Below, piece by piece: positions 4,846-6,027 of a stretch of DNA of 6,027 nucleotides. Where the stretch lies: the NCBI GenBank assembly GCA_937982495.1, contig CALJLX010000114.1, positions 1-6,027 of the forward strand. Reading direction: 5' to 3'. This DNA comes from an uncultured Desulfuromonas sp. Its GTDB lineage: Bacteria > Desulfobacterota > Desulfuromonadia > Desulfuromonadales > Trichloromonadaceae. Both the position numbers and the translations under genes were made by a program. Below the pieces are notes generated by a model. That model made no database searches, was not told the DNA's origin, and saw only the letters and a program-made list of their open reading frames with translations. Within the stretch, counting starts at the first letter, position 1, and the number at the start of each line of letters is the position of its first letter.

Positions 4846-5778
4846 TTAGCGGGGAAGGGTGACCAAGGAAACGGCGTGGCTGCGCCCTTCGCTGTTGCTC
4901 AGCATATTGAGGGGGACTTCGGAAGCGTCTCCCCGGACTTCGCGGCGTTTGATGCCCATGCGGTCGACGATGATCGATTCCTGGCTGATCCAGAGATGCT
5001 CCTCGGGTCGAATCAGCACGTCGCGCAGGATTTCCAGATAGGTATCGAGAATCCGGTCCTCCCGGATATCTTCCGGCAGGTTGCGGCAGATTTGCGCCTG
5101 AGCCATGTCCTGCACGGGGACGGCGATATGGGGGGGATCGCCCATGCCCCGGCGCAGGTGCTGCTGAAGGCCAAGGTTGGCTTGAAGCAGGGCGTTTCTC
5201 CGCTCCTTGCCGGCGCATTCCGCTTTAAGAAAACAAATGCGTTTCGAGGCCAGGTGCGAGAGGCGCGCAAAGGCGAGTTCCTTGATTTTCGCGCGGGTCG
5301 TCCCGTCGGAATCGGAAGGAGCGAAAAAGTGGTGGTTCTCGAAGCTCACCGTGATCTGGGCCACGTCGTGAAGAATGACATTCCCGGTCATTTCGGCCCC
5401 GAACACGGTCTTTTCCTGCTTGATCATGGAGAGCAGGGCGTAGCTGGGGGCTTTCCCCTGCTTTTGCCGGTATTCCGTAAGGCAGAGGTCGCTGTCGAGA
5501 ACCTTGCGTAACGAACCGGCGGAAATAAAAAAAGCGCGCAGTCGGGGATCGGCGCTATAGCCGGAGGGTTCCAGGGAGAGGGATGGGGCCATGCCGTCCA
5601 CCTGTTCACCCAGATAGGCAAGCGCTCGTTCCGCCGCCGGCCGCAGCTTCTTTTTGTAGCCCGACACGGCGCGAATCCAGGGATCGGTGTTTTCCACGGC
5701 CTGTTCGATGGCCGCGGCAATCGGATCCTTTTCCGTACCGGAATGGCCGTTGAAGAGCGATTGAACAAAACGAAGCAT
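4846..5778 (-). CDS. Hypothetical soluble protein, 310 aa, family not recognised
   Basis: I do not recognise this protein. It is mixed-charge, with no signal peptide and no membrane segment, so it is probably cytosolic. The N-terminal third contains an acidic and helical region (AAAIEQAVENTDPWIRAVSGYKKKL split around residues 20-45), the middle has a beta-rich run (GAEMTGNVILHDVAQITVSFENHHFF split around 127-152), followed by a long basic helix (about 160-215, AKIKELAFARLSHLASKRI then KERRNALLQANLGLQQHL) with coiled-coil character. The C-terminal domain includes DRILDTYLEILRDVLIRPEE and the end NMLSNSEGRSHAVSLVTLPR. I chose ATG 5778, which has only a weak ribosome binding site (GTGAG). The same frame stays open to a GTG at 5901, but that N-terminal extension is low-complexity, proline-rich and overlaps a repeat-like hairpin. 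A promoter candidate lies at 5910-5939. Confidence 0.8.
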   Translation of the reverse strand: MLRFVQSLFNGHSGTEKDPIAAAIEQAVENTDPWIRAVSGYKKKLRPAAERALAYLGEQVDGMAPSLSLEPSGYSADPRLRAFFISAGSLRKVLDSDLCLTEYRQKQGKAPSYALLSMIKQEKTVFGAEMTGNVILHDVAQITVSFENHHFFAPSDSDGTTRAKIKELAFARLSHLASKRICFLKAECAGKERRNALLQANLGLQQHLRRGMGDPPHIAVPVQDMAQAQICRNLPEDIREDRILDTYLEILRDVLIRPEEHLWISQESIIVDRMGIKRREVRGDASEVPLNMLSNSEGRSHAVSLVTLPR

Positions 5779-5820
5779 GGCTGAACTCACGATGAGAGTA
5801 TTCTTCAGATGGGGCCGGCT

Positions 5821-5840
5821 CCCTCCTTCTCTTGGGAGGG
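5821..5840. repeat. Short palindromic hairpin, possible dispersed intergenic repeat
   Basis: CCCTCC (5821-5826), 8-nt loop, GGAGGG (5835-5840). The CCCTC...GAGGG layout resembles the small palindromes scattered between genes of many GC-rich proteobacteria. It lies in the leader of the 310-aa gene. Only one copy is in the window, so repeat status is an inference. Confidence 0.35.
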
Positions 5841-5909
5841 GCGGTCGAGGAAAGAGTAAACGCCCTGAAGCTCCAGGTGGGGAGATTTCCAGGGCGATCA
5901 CCTTTTATC

Positions 5910-5939
5910 GCTATATCACGGCATTCCGGCTGCCCGCAA
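5910..5939 (-). promoter_or_regulatory. Candidate promoter for the 310-aa gene
   Basis: On the minus strand, TTGCGG (5939-5934) and TATAGC (5915-5910) are 18 bp apart, between the stop codon of the preceding gene (5956) and the start at 5778. The -10 matches four of six bases, the -35 three of six. Weak evidence. Confidence 0.3.
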
Positions 5940-5955
5940 GGGTTATTACGGTTGT

Positions 5956-6027
5956 TCAGAAAAACTCCCGCAGGCTTTCGTCGATCCCCTTGAGGGTGTC
6001 GTACCAGAAATCCCGGGCCGCCTCCAT
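5956..6027 (-). CDS. C-terminal end of an unidentified protein, partial
   Basis: The last 23 residues visible read MEAARDFWYDTLKGIDESLREFF and end in TGA at 5958-5956. The window stops at an in-frame ATG, but whether this is an internal methionine or a start cannot be decided; a 23-residue gene is unlikely, so I treat it as the tail of a longer upstream gene. The segment looks like an amphipathic helix. No family can be assigned. It is co-directional with the 310-aa gene, 177 bp away. Confidence 0.6.
   Translation of the reverse strand: MEAARDFWYDTLKGIDESLREFF

Noticed and set aside
4744..5511. Plus-strand 255-codon open frame opposite the 310-aa gene
   Set aside because: No good ribosome binding site, no recognisable domain; the minus-strand frame is longer and shows normal protein composition. 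This choice is moderately sure since neither product is recognised.
1..6027. CRISPR arrays, tRNAs, insertion sequences, attachment sites
   Set aside because: No direct-repeat arrays, cloverleaf-like genes, transposase fragments or flanking duplications were seen.

Overview
The window looks like a stretch of chromosome from a GC-rich, anaerobic deltaproteobacterium of the Desulfuromonadota type (Desulfuromonas, Pelobacter or Geobacter relatives). This is an inference from base composition, strong purine-rich ribosome binding sites, gene families and one probable selenoprotein, which is a trait common in that group. No phage, transposon, CRISPR array, rRNA or tRNA was seen.

Left part, plus strand (1-2122): a tight co-directional run begins with the C-terminal zinc finger of the DNA glycosylase MutM/Fpg. 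It continues with a tiny iron-sulfur protein of the CopZ N-terminal/BFD type whose frame is interrupted by UGA at 307-309, a 61-residue double-CxxC zinc-ribbon protein, a DUF808 (YedI-like) membrane protein and the transcript-cleavage factor GreB. The key observation is that the UGA is very probably selenocysteine. The same frame continues into the family's expected C-terminus (the UGA falls at the first Cys of the usual Cys-Cys-Leu motif), a perfect 7-bp hairpin with a GGGUC-containing loop begins 11 nt after the UGA, and the extended frame ends by overlapping the next start codon by 8 nt. A routine annotation would truncate this gene to 52 codons.

Middle part, minus strand (3907 down to 2132): a probable promoter drives three small integral-membrane proteins in series: a DUF1622 protein, a DUF2238/YjdF-like protein and an unrecognised four-segment membrane protein. 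The last converges on greB with only 9 bp between them. All three are probably co-transcribed; their function is unknown.

Right part, minus strand (6027 down to 3936): the C-terminal end of an unidentified gene, a 310-residue soluble protein of unknown function, a long imperfect stem-loop after its stop codon, and then a multi-pass membrane protein with its own candidate promoter, an adjacent operator-like inverted repeat and a textbook rho-independent terminator at 3936-3972. Ordinary stop codons throughout are mostly UGA, so any recoding at 307 must be local rather than a genome-wide reassignment.
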